The notes under the pieces: generated by a model
What the model was told of the DNA's origin: nothing
What the model saw: the letters and a program-made list of their open reading frames with translations, nothing else
Database searches by the model: none
Assembly: GCA_035370465.1 (NCBI GenBank)
Contig: DAOOVW010000069.1
Span: 1 to 5,782 of the forward strand
Reading direction: 5' to 3'
Source: a bacterium
Lineage (GTDB): Bacteria > Ratteibacteria > UBA8468 > B48-G9 > JAFGKM01
DNA: 5,782 nucleotides
In this document: one piece after another, positions 1 to 5,130 of the stretch
How positions within the stretch are numbered: the stretch's first letter is position 1
Layout: every line of letters starts with the position of its first letter
Made by a program: the position numbers and the translations under genes

Positions 1-773
1 GTTGCTATTTGAATACTTACTTTTGCCCTTTCTTCCTTTTTTGCTTCTGCCATCATTTTTATATATTTTTCGGGAACACTAACACCCGCAACATTTTCAT
101 TCATATATTTTGCCATACCTGCTGATTTAAGAAGAACAATTCCACAAAGAACCGGAACTTTATAATTTTCAGTCATTTTTATAAATTTTTCAAAAATACT
201 TATATCATAGACGGCCTGTGTCTGAAAAAACTTTGCTCCTGCCTCTATTTTTTTCTCCATTTTTATAACTTGTAATTCTACTGGCTCATAACAGGGACTT
301 ACAACTGCCCCAAGAAAAAATTCTGGTTTTCCATCTAATTGGTTACCTACAATGTCTTTCCCTTCAATTAGGCAAGATGCTGTCTTTAATAATGAAACAG
401 AATCTAAGTCAAAAACTGGTCTACTATCTGGATGGTCACCTAAGGTTGTATGGTCACCTGTCAAGCATAAAACATTTCTTATACCTAAAACATAAGCAGA
501 TAAAAGGTCTGATTGTAAGGCAAGTCGGTTTCTATCTCTGCATGTAATCTGAAAAATTGGCTCAAATCCCTTTTCAATAAGTAAATGAGAAACAGCAAGT
601 GAGCCAAGTCGCATAACAGAACTTTGTAAGTCAGTCACATTTAATGCATCTACTTTCCCTCTTAAAACTTCAACTTCTTCAAGAAATTTTAAATTTGTTC
701 CTTTTCCCGGTCCAACTTCAGAAGTTATAACAAACTTATTATTAGTTAATTTTTCTTCAAGTTCGCTTACCAT
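1..773 (-). CDS. metF: Methylenetetrahydrofolate reductase MetF, 3' end cut by window
   Basis: Flavoprotein of the MTHFR TIM-barrel family that reduces 5,10-methylene-THF to 5-methyl-THF in the cytoplasm; in anaerobes with MetV partners it serves the Wood-Ljungdahl methyl branch. The 257 visible codons stay open to the window edge, so roughly 30-50 C-terminal residues are probably missing. Family motifs seen: TSEVGPG near residue 17, with E19 in the place of the catalytic Glu; LNVTDLQSS near 44; QITCRDRNR near 75; LTGD at 104-107, with D107 in the flavin-contacting Asp position; GDHP at 112; GAKFFQTQAVYD at 179-190, with Q186 as the likely substrate-binding Gln; and VPVLCGIVLLKSAGMAKYMN near 206. 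ATG at 773-771 is preceded by AGGAG five bases away (779-783), which supports this start. It lies on the same strand as metV but 813 nt of repeats separate them, so whether they share a transcript is inference. Residue roles are by analogy with E. coli MetF. Confidence 0.93.
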   Translation of the reverse strand, partial: MVSELEEKLTNNKFVITSEVGPGKGTNLKFLEEVEVLRGKVDALNVTDLQSSVMRLGSLAVSHLLIEKGFEPIFQITCRDRNRLALQSDLLSAYVLGIRNVLCLTGDHTTLGDHPDSRPVFDLDSVSLLKTASCLIEGKDIVGNQLDGKPEFFLGAVVSPCYEPVELQVIKMEKKIEAGAKFFQTQAVYDISIFEKFIKMTENYKVPVLCGIVLLKSAGMAKYMNENVAGVSVPEKYIKMMAEAKKEERAKVSIQIA

Positions 774-778
774 TTTTT

Positions 779-783
779 CTCCT
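779..783 (-). promoter_or_regulatory. Ribosome binding site of metF
   Basis: On the minus strand AGGAG stands five bases before the metF ATG, and a second AGGAG lies about 11 bases further upstream (790-794 region), giving a doubled purine-rich leader. It supports the start at 773. Confidence 0.75.
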
Positions 784-830
784 TTTTCTCTCCTTTGGTA
801 CTGTCAAAATTTTTGTTACCTGTTCATTTC

Positions 831-880
831 CCCCTCACTCTCGCCCCTCTCCCCTATGGGGAGAGGATATAGGTGAGGGG
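831..880. repeat. GC-rich double palindrome (CCCCTCAC...CTCTCCCC type)
   Basis: The outer arms CCCCTCAC (831-838) and GTGAGGGG (873-880) are perfect complements. Inside them CCTCTCCCC (846-854) and GGGGAGAGG (858-866) form a 9-bp stem with a TAT loop. This nested-hairpin form, whose translation reads like 'PLTPTLSP', is a widespread class of intergenic bacterial repeat. Related halves recur at 4282-4302 and 4418-4438. Confidence 0.85.
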
Positions 881-955
881 CGATTTCATCTCCTTTTCAT
901 CTATTTTTTGACACTACTCTCTCCTCTTAATAAAAATAGCGAAATTCAAAAATTT

Positions 956-978
956 CCCCTCGCGTGTAGTCCGAGGGG
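956..978. repeat. CCCCTCG hairpin
   Basis: CCCCTCG (956-962) and CGAGGGG (972-978) pair perfectly across a 9-base spacer. The right arm plus the following bases (CCGAGGGGA) resembles CCCGAGGGGA near 4503 and CCTGAGGGGA near 5744, so it is probably a relic of the same element family as the 5728-5782 palindrome. Confidence 0.65.
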
Positions 979-1031
979 ACGAACCTAACGCCATTATGCT
1001 TCTCAAATCCCCCTTGAAATCCCCCTTTATA

Positions 1032-1115
1032 CCTGTTGTGCCTTTTGAAATACATTACGGCACCAACTCTCCTTTACTAAACTTTGCTACCTTAGTCGGT
1101 TTATTAAAGGGGGAA
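1032..1115 (+). repeat. Two-hairpin repeat, copy 1 (subtype A)
   Basis: First of six copies of a roughly 80-bp unit. The left part has GTTGTGCC pairing with GGCACCAAC (one bulged base) around a loop containing TGAAATACATTAC. The right part has CTTTACTAAAC pairing with GTTTATTAAAG (one mismatch), enclosing the invariant TTAGTCGG. It ends in a run of G. No coding capacity. Strand is given as the orientation in which GTTGTGC comes first. Confidence 0.9.
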
Positions 1116-1139
1116 ATATCAACTCCCCCTCATCCCCCA

Positions 1140-1160
1140 CTTCTCCCCGGCGGGGAGAAG
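1140..1160. repeat. CTTCTCCCC-GGC-GGGGAGAAG hairpin
   Basis: A perfect 9-bp stem with a GGC loop, preceded by CTCCCCCTCATCCCCCA. It belongs to the same broad CTCTCCCC/GGGGAGAG palindrome class as 846-866 but with different arms. Confidence 0.8.
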
Positions 1161-1181
1161 AGATGAAATCCCTCCTAATCC

Positions 1182-1263
1182 CCGTTGTGCCTATTGAAAT
1201 ACATTACGGCACCAACTCTGTGGGCTAAACTTTGCAACTTTAGTCGGTTTATTAAAGGGGGAA
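1182..1263 (+). repeat. Two-hairpin repeat, copy 2 (subtype A)
   Basis: Closest to copy 1: it shares the stretch TGAAATACATTACGGCACC and the CTAAACTTTGC segment. Hairpin 1 pairs GTTGTGCC (1184-1191) with GGCACCAAC (1208-1216). Hairpin 2 uses CTTTA and TAAAG on either side of the GTCGGTTTAT segment. It is followed by a degraded CTCCTTCCTTTATCAAAG half-palindrome. Confidence 0.9.
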
Positions 1264-1393
1264 CGTTGTCTCCTTCCTTTATCAAAGCTTGCCCGTCCAT
1301 CTTTCCGCCAAAAATAGCAGCTGATTCGCCATTGTTTCTGGCGAATGTGGAGGGGAAGGTATGGATGTATTTTAATTATAAATCCCTCTCTAT

Positions 1394-1412
1394 CTCCCTT
1401 TATAAAAGGGAG
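1394..1412. repeat. CTCCCTTT-ATA-AAAGGGAG palindrome
   Basis: A perfect 8-bp stem with a 3-base loop. The same kind of short palindrome appears at 1558-1572, 4655-4675 and 5671-5690, each preceded by ATCCCCYYT-like bases, so it is a recurring unit and not chance. Confidence 0.75.
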
Positions 1413-1452
1413 AATTAATCCCCGTTGTGCTTGCTATAAATCTCCCCTCACC

Positions 1453-1534
1453 CCTGTTGTGCTATCTAAGAAACGATAACGCACCAACTCTGAGGCACAA
1501 GGTAAGCAACTTCAGTCGGTTTGTTAAAGGGGAG
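1453..1534 (+). repeat. Two-hairpin repeat, copy 3 (subtype B)
   Basis: Same framework (GTTGTGC, GCACCAACTCTG, CAGTCGGTTT, TTAAAGGGGA) but hairpin 1 has the loop TATCTAAGAAACGATAAC, shared in form with copy 6 and unlike copies 1 and 2. A detached first half, CCCCGTTGTGCT, lies about 32 nt before it at 1420-1431. Confidence 0.9.
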
Positions 1535-1557
1535 AGTATTAAAATCCCCTCTAACTC

Positions 1558-1572
1558 CCCTTTTATAAAGGG
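1558..1572. repeat. Short CCCTTT-TAT-AAAGGG palindrome
   Basis: A 6-bp stem just past the metV stop, part of the CTCCCTTT palindrome family. It is not followed by a T-run on the minus strand, so it is a weak terminator candidate at best. Confidence 0.55.
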
Positions 1573-1586
1573 AAAAATCCTGTTTA

Positions 1587-2231
1587 TTAAAGAGGGAATT
1601 CCTTCTTCTTCCCCATTAACAAATAATTCTTGATAAAAATATCGTTTTCTTTCAAATTTTTATCTATACCCAATTTTTTCATCTTTTCATAAATTTTTAT
1701 CCATGCACAATCTCTTGACCTATTTACCTCACATTTTCCATTTTTATCCGCTCCTCCACAGGGTCCATTTAAAAGTCCTTTTAAGCAAGAAGTAAAAGGA
1801 CATATTCCACCTGTCCAATTCAAATAACATTCTTCACATCCAGAACAACTATACTTTTGGGCAGTTATCCCCTGAAATCCATCTAAACAAAATGAATCAC
1901 ATCCGACACTAATATTTTTATAAACTTTTTTATCCTCAATTAAAATTTTTGAAATCACCTGAACACCAACACCACAGGAGAAAACAATAATATTTTCACA
2001 TTTTTCAAATTTTTTAATGTTTTTATTAACAATTGTTTCTGCAAACTCCTCATTACAAAGATAATCTATTTTTATAATTTCAATTATATTCTGGTTGTTC
2101 TTTTTCAAAAATTCATTTATTCCTTCTTCTGGAAAATAAACTTCTTTACAACCAAAACATTTAAAAACAATTACTTTTTTTTCAAGATATTTTAAAATTT
2201 CATCTTCATTTTTTATTTTTGTTGCAAGCAT
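1587..2231 (-). CDS. metV: MetV, cysteine-rich partner subunit of methylenetetrahydrofolate reductase
   Basis: A 214-residue protein of the MetV (MTHFR C-terminal, PF12225-type) family, which binds MetF and carries metal-cluster cysteines that relay electrons to it. Signature: C25xxC28, C59 and C86 in the N-terminal half, then C129xxC132xxC135, GGIC (144), C149, KGLLNGPCGGADKNG from 151, C167 and C175 followed by AWIKIY. All 12 cysteines of the MetV part of the upstream fusion are matched, and this copy has three more (C78, C111, C115). The start at 2231 has GAAGGG upstream and lies inside the end of the fusion gene, overlapping it by 19 nt, so translation is probably coupled. The last codons and the TAA run into a degraded two-hairpin repeat end, so the C-terminus may have been reshaped by a repeat. 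Cluster type and stoichiometry cannot be read from sequence. Confidence 0.93.
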   Translation of the reverse strand: MLATKIKNEDEILKYLEKKVIVFKCFGCKEVYFPEEGINEFLKKNNQNIIEIIKIDYLCNEEFAETIVNKNIKKFEKCENIIVFSCGVGVQVISKILIEDKKVYKNISVGCDSFCLDGFQGITAQKYSCSGCEECYLNWTGGICPFTSCLKGLLNGPCGGADKNGKCEVNRSRDCAWIKIYEKMKKLGIDKNLKENDIFIKNYLLMGKKKEFPL

Positions 2232-4204
2232 TTTTTCCCTTCTTTTATAAATTTAAGCAAGTTTATTTTTGATGAACAAATATACTGGCAACAACCACAC
2301 TCAATACATTCATTAACATTATATTTCCCCATTTCTAAAAATTTTCCCTCCTGCCCTAAAAGAGCAAAGTAAAGTGGATATAATTCTACAGGACAGGCAT
2401 CAACACATCTACCACATTTTATACAATTTCTATCTTCATCAAAATTTACAGGTGTTTTCTTTAAAAATGTATAACCAGTTGTTCCTTTTATTACTGCTGT
2501 TTCAAAATTTTCCTGACAAATTCCCATCATTGGACCACCCATTTTTATATCATATTCAGAAATCTCATTTTCATCAATAAATGACGGAATAATATGCTTT
2601 AATGGAAAACCAATTTTTATTTCATAGTTTCCTGTCATTTTAATATCTTCTCCTGATATTGTAATAACACGACTGATAAGAGGAAACCCATAATTTATTG
2701 CTCTATAAATTGCAAGAATTGTGCTTATATTTAAAACAACAACACCAACATCAAAAGGTAGCCCTTTTTTAGGAACTTGCCTACCAGTTAGGCATTTTAT
2801 TAAAATTTTTTCTGCACCTTCTGGATATTTTGTTGGTAATTGTGAAATTTTTATATTTTCAGATGAATATTGCTTTAATAAATTTATTGCGACCTTTTTA
2901 TTATCTTCTATTCCAACAATAACATTTTTAACTTCAAGAATTTTTTTAACAATTTCAATTCCTTTTATAATTTCCCTATAATACTCAATCATAACCCTGT
3001 TATCTGAATTTAAAAATGGTTCACACTCACATCCATTAACTATTAAAGTATCTACCTTTTTTGGTGGGGATAATTTTACATGTGTTGGAAACATTGCCCC
3101 ACCCAATCCAACAATTCCTTTTTCATTTATGAAATCCAAAATTTTTTCTTTTGGTAAGTTATACCAATTTTCAAGTGGTTGAATTTCAGAAGATAAGTCA
3201 TCTAAACCATTATTTTCTATAACTATTGCTGGTTCCAAAGTTAAACTTACTGGATGTATTTTTTCTTCAATTGAAAGGACTTTACCACTTATACTTGAAT
3301 GAATATTGGAAGAAATAAAACCAGAAGAAGAGCCAATTTTCTGCCCAACTTTTACTTTATCTCCAACTTTAACAATTGGAATAGATGGTATTCCTGTGTG
3401 TTGAGAAAGAAATATAATTACATAAGGGGGGTCTTGATACTTTTTAATTTTTATATTTTCTGTTTTCTCCTTTTCCTCTTCTGGATATAAACCACCATAA
3501 AAGCCACTTTGTCTTCTTTCAATATTTTCATCTGTCCTTTTTTCTTTTTCTTCATCTGGTATAATATTGTAATTTCTAATTTCAATTGTAGGATTTAATT
3601 TCTCTTTTTGTTTTTTTAATCTTTCATATATTTCAATCCATGCACATTTTTTATTCTTATTTACTTCACACATTCCATTTTTATCCGCTCCTCCACATGG
3701 TCCATTTAAAAGTCCTTTTGCACAATTTATAATAGGACAAATTCCACCGGTAATATTGAGATAACATTGTCCACATCCACCACATTTTTCAGGACTTAAA
3801 CTAATACCATGCTCAATAGGGAAATTGGTAGAATTTTCACTAAAAGAAATTGTATCTGAAAGGGCAATCACTATCTTGTTATCAATAATATCTGAAACAA
3901 GTTGTATCCCAATTCCACAGGAAATAACTCCAATTACTTCAAAAGAAGAAAAATCAATGTCTTCAATTATTTTATTTATATGATAATTGTTACATAAAAA
4001 ATCTACAGCAGAAAAATCAACTTTTTTCTCCTGCTTTATCTTCCCAATTATTTCAGGAAAGGGCTCGTCAAGTGTCGCTTTTGTAAAACATTTTTTACAC
4101 CAGAAAATATAAATACTTTTTGTCCCTTTCAAAAGTTCTTCTATTTCATTTTCTGGTTTTAATTTATAATTTGTGTACTCAATAATTATTTTTTCTTTTT
4201 CCAT
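2213..4204 (-). CDS. metV-rnfC: MetV-RnfC fusion, probable NADH-oxidising electron-input subunit of MTHFR
   Basis: A 663-residue two-part protein. Residues 1-200 are a MetV domain: C36xxC39, C71, C96, C141xxC144xxC147, GGIC156, C161, KGLLNGPCGGADKNG from 163, C179, C187. A charged, Lys/Glu-rich linker spans about 201-258. Residues 260-330 look like the RnfC barrel-sandwich domain. GLGGAMFPTHVK (366-377) and NGCECEPFLNSD (390-401) are the flavin/NADH-site motifs shared by RnfC and NuoF. An SLBB-like region follows to about 560. Two [4Fe-4S] sites close the protein: C594xxC597xxC600xxxC604P and C633xxC636xxC639xxxC643. There are no membrane segments, and no rnfABDEG genes are nearby, so this resembles the soluble RnfC2 of the Acetobacterium woodii MetF-MetV-RnfC2 complex and not the Na+-pumping Rnf. 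It would pass electrons from NADH to MetF. ATG at 4204 has AAGGA six bases upstream. The fusion is visible as one uninterrupted frame. Confidence 0.92.
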   Translation of the reverse strand: MEKEKIIIEYTNYKLKPENEIEELLKGTKSIYIFWCKKCFTKATLDEPFPEIIGKIKQEKKVDFSAVDFLCNNYHINKIIEDIDFSSFEVIGVISCGIGIQLVSDIIDNKIVIALSDTISFSENSTNFPIEHGISLSPEKCGGCGQCYLNITGGICPIINCAKGLLNGPCGGADKNGMCEVNKNKKCAWIEIYERLKKQKEKLNPTIEIRNYNIIPDEEKEKRTDENIERRQSGFYGGLYPEEEKEKTENIKIKKYQDPPYVIIFLSQHTGIPSIPIVKVGDKVKVGQKIGSSSGFISSNIHSSISGKVLSIEEKIHPVSLTLEPAIVIENNGLDDLSSEIQPLENWYNLPKEKILDFINEKGIVGLGGAMFPTHVKLSPPKKVDTLIVNGCECEPFLNSDNRVMIEYYREIIKGIEIVKKILEVKNVIVGIEDNKKVAINLLKQYSSENIKISQLPTKYPEGAEKILIKCLTGRQVPKKGLPFDVGVVVLNISTILAIYRAINYGFPLISRVITISGEDIKMTGNYEIKIGFPLKHIIPSFIDENEISEYDIKMGGPMMGICQENFETAVIKGTTGYTFLKKTPVNFDEDRNCIKCGRCVDACPVELYPLYFALLGQEGKFLEMGKYNVNECIECGCCQYICSSKINLLKFIKEGKKCLQQK

Positions 4205-4210
4205 TTATTT

Positions 4211-4215
4211 TCCTT
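4211..4215 (-). promoter_or_regulatory. Ribosome binding site of the metV-rnfC fusion
   Basis: AAGGA on the minus strand, six bases before ATG 4204-4202. The duplicated upstream copy carries a similar site before its own ATG at 4340, so two initiation regions stand in series. Confidence 0.7.
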
Positions 4216-4220
4216 GCTTC

Positions 4221-4340
4221 TCATACAAATTTGACACCAAATTTATTGTCTTGTTTTAAATCTCTCCTCTTTTCTTTCTTCTCTCTCCCCTGCGGGGAGA
4301 GGGCGGGGGTGAGGGGGTTTTCCCCATTTTCTTTTTCCAT
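4221..4340 (-). other. 39-codon leader frame created by the duplication
   Basis: The distal duplicate carries its own AGGA and ATG (4340-4338). Reading on gives MEKENGENPLTPALSPQGRE..., which passes through the palindrome and ends at TGA (4223-4221), 16 nt before the real fusion start. The 'PLTPALSP' stretch is the known translation of this repeat class and not a protein domain. It is probably a by-product, but if translated it could act as a leader or decoy affecting ribosome access to the fusion gene. Confidence 0.35.
4227..4244. promoter_or_regulatory. Inverted repeat AAATTTG-ACAC-CAAATTT, candidate operator
   Basis: Perfect 7-bp arms with a 4-base centre, lying 23-40 nt upstream of the fusion start, where a repressor or activator could act. 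It is too AT-rich and lacks a U-tract, so it does not look like a terminator. An exact second copy is at 4363-4380 through the duplication. The regulatory role is inference. Confidence 0.4.
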
Positions 4341-4438
4341 TTATTTCCTTTGCTTTTCATACAAATTTGACACCAAATTTATTGTCTTGTTTTAAATCTC
4401 TCCTCTTTTCTTTCTTCTCTCTCCCCTGCGGGGAGAGG
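4327..4438. repeat. 112-bp direct duplication, distal copy
   Basis: The second member of the pair, 136 nt from the first. The 24-nt spacer between copies is GC-rich (GCGGGGGTGAGGGGG...) and continues the palindrome at the end of the proximal copy, which suggests recombination or slippage at the repeat. Confidence 0.95.
4363..4380. promoter_or_regulatory. Second copy of the AAATTTG-ACAC-CAAATTT inverted repeat
   Basis: Identical to 4227-4244, carried by the duplicated segment. Two identical palindromes 136 nt apart could allow cooperative binding, but the sequence does not show this. Confidence 0.35.
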
Positions 4439-4442
4439 CTCG

Positions 4443-4472
4443 CCCGTAGGGTCCTCGCTTTTGGCTACGGAT
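4443..4472 (+). repeat. Left arm of a 30-nt perfect inverted repeat
   Basis: Exactly the reverse complement of 5753-5782. It starts CCCGTAGGGTCCTCGC and ends GGCTACGGAT. It can also fold on itself through CCGTAG (4444-4449) and CTACGG (4465-4470). The two arms enclose the whole small-gene pair. Confidence 0.85.
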
Positions 4473-4530
4473 ATAGTAATCCACAGAATTTCTCTGGGCT
4501 ATGCCCGAGGGGATGGATTTATATTTAAAA

Positions 4531-4585
4531 CACCAACTCTGCCCTGCTAATCCCCGCTACTTTAGTCGGTTTGCTAAAGGGGGAA
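4531..4585 (+). repeat. Two-hairpin repeat, copy 4 (right part only)
   Basis: Begins at CACCAACTCTGCCCTGC and lacks the GTTGTGC half. The CTTTAG and CTAAAG arms with loop TCGGTTTG form the second hairpin cleanly. It shares 42 identical bases with copy 5. Confidence 0.85.
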
Positions 4586-4593
4586 GTTTTTCT

Positions 4594-4614
4594 CCTTCCT
4601 TTTACAAAGGAAGG
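4594..4614. repeat. CCTTCCTTT-TAC-AAAGGAAGG palindrome
   Basis: A perfect 9-bp stem with a 3-base loop, directly after copy 4. The same arms with loop ATCA recur at 5698-5719 after copy 6, and a half-copy follows copy 2. Confidence 0.8.
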
Positions 4615-4654
4615 TTGGGATAGATTTTCTGTAATTACTCGAAATCCCCTCTAT

Positions 4655-4675
4655 CTCCCCTTTATTAAAGGGGAG
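4655..4675. repeat. CTCCCCTTT-ATT-AAAGGGGAG palindrome
   Basis: A perfect 9-bp stem, preceded by AAATCCCCTCTAT. Belongs to the CTCCCTTT palindrome family. Confidence 0.75.
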
Positions 4676-4694
4676 AATTAAAAGGAGAATTAAA

Positions 4695-4746
4695 CACCAA
4701 CTCTGCCCTGCTAATCCCCGCTACTTTAGTCGGTTTAACAGAGGGA
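4695..4746 (+). repeat. Two-hairpin repeat, copy 5 (right part only)
   Basis: Starts at the same CACCAACTCTG breakpoint as copy 4, so both lack the same left part. After CGGTTT the 3' end diverges (AACAGAGGG), which spoils the second hairpin. Confidence 0.8.
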
Positions 4747-4785
4747 AAATTGTCAGAATTTATTAACTTGACAGTATTAAATTTT

Positions 4786-5130
4786 TCATTTTTCTTTTAC
4801 ATCATATCTTTTTTTTCTAACATACACCATAAAAGGGCAAAAATAATTTTCCCATTGTTTTTCATCTGACCTATACTCATTATCAAAAAAGAAATAATCA
4901 CATACAAGTTCTCTCAATCTACAAATTTCTTTCAGTCGCTTTCTATTTTTGGGGTCAGAAATTGTAAGGTCAATAAGTTCAATTCCTCTTTCAGCAGCAA
5001 GTTTTGAATAATTTTTATCTTTTTTTTCCCATGAAATTGCCCTTAAAACTTCACTTCCAATATTTGCCAACTGTTCAACAAGAGATAATTTAAACCATTT
5101 TCCATCTGCAAGTTCTTTATGGTATGTCAT
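4786..5130 (-). CDS. Conserved small protein of unknown function (114 aa)
   Basis: I do not recognise a named function. The sequence begins MTYHKELADGKW, has a conserved-looking core NIGSEVLRAISW (residues 24-35), then KLAAERGIELIDLTISDP and a helical RKRLKEICRLRELVCDYFF, and ends in a basic tail. It reads as a mostly alpha-helical, soluble protein without signal peptide or membrane span. I recall similar hypothetical proteins in scattered bacterial genomes, also with neighbouring small genes, but cannot attach a domain name. Its ATG (5130-5128) lies inside the end of the DUF5674-like gene, a 14-nt overlap, so translation is probably coupled. Such tight small pairs are often toxin-antitoxin or mobile accessory modules; that is inference from layout, with no catalytic motif to support it. 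Confidence 0.8.
   Translation of the reverse strand: MTYHKELADGKWFKLSLVEQLANIGSEVLRAISWEKKDKNYSKLAAERGIELIDLTISDPKNRKRLKEICRLRELVCDYFFFDNEYRSDEKQWENYFCPFMVYVRKKRYDVKEK

Larger units (their letters stand above)
774..1586. other. Repeat-filled intergenic region between metV and metF (cluster I)
   Basis: This 813-nt gap has no credible gene. It contains a GC-rich double palindrome, a CCCCTCG hairpin, a CTTCTCCCC hairpin, three full copies of the roughly 80-bp two-hairpin repeat, and short CTCCCTTT-type palindromes, with little ordinary sequence between them. It is richer in G/C runs than the flanking genes. Open frames on the plus strand here (1185-1418 and 1427-1633) are built from repeat sequence, resemble no protein known to me, and have no clear ribosome binding site. 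I see no convincing promoter for metF. Confidence 0.85.
4191..4302. repeat. 112-bp direct duplication, gene-proximal copy
   Basis: Matches 4327-4438 at 109 of 112 positions with a constant offset of 136 nt. It includes the first codons, ATG and ribosome binding site of the fusion gene, an AAATTTG inverted repeat, and a CTCTCCCC-TGC-GGGGAGAG hairpin at its far end. The three differences all fall in the ribosome-binding-site region (4211-4220). Confidence 0.95.
4205..4785. other. Repeat-filled intergenic region (cluster II)
   Basis: These 581 nt separate the fusion gene from the small-gene pair. From low to high coordinate they hold a 112-bp direct duplication, one arm of a long inverted repeat, two truncated copies of the two-hairpin repeat, and two short palindromes. 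I see no gene apart from a 39-codon frame created by the duplication (4221-4340, minus). The promoter of the fusion gene should lie here, but I cannot place -35 and -10 boxes with confidence. Confidence 0.85.

Noticed and set aside
802..807. TTGACA on the minus strand upstream of metF as a -35 box
   Set aside because: At 17 nt spacing the -10 position reads AAGGAG, part of the ribosome binding site, so it cannot be a sigma-70 promoter for metF. It is better explained as part of the cluster-edge word.
1032..1534. CRISPR array from the three regularly placed repeat copies
   Set aside because: Units are about 80 bp, spacing is uneven, the copies differ internally, and intervening sequences contain other palindromes. 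No cas gene is present.
1555..1586. Intrinsic terminator after metV
   Set aside because: The stem is only 6 bp of A/T-rich pairing and no T-run follows on the minus strand.
1185..1633. Two open frames on the plus strand (1185-1418 and 1427-1633)
   Set aside because: They run through copies 2 and 3 of the two-hairpin repeat; the translated parts repeat each other only because the DNA does. No ribosome binding site and no family resemblance.
2374..3490. Plus-strand open frames opposite the metV-rnfC fusion (2374-2580, 2721-2981, 3299-3490)
   Set aside because: They are antisense to a gene with clear domain motifs; AT-rich complementary sequence gives Phe/Ile/Leu-rich frames by chance.
2213..4204. 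Fusion protein as the RnfC subunit of a membrane Rnf complex
   Set aside because: No rnfA, B, D, E or G gene is in the window, and the MetV domain plus neighbouring metV and metF point to the folate reductase. The wider genome could still contain a separate Rnf.
4231..4260. Plus-strand TTGACA with TTTTAA 17 nt downstream as a promoter
   Set aside because: The -10 is poor, no plus-strand gene follows, and TTGACA is part of the inverted repeat.
4437..4530. tRNA or other structured RNA gene in the CCGTAG...CTACGG region
   Set aside because: The stems do not form a tRNA cloverleaf and no TTCGA-type arm or CCA end is seen; the segment is a palindromic repeat with an inverted copy at 5753-5782.
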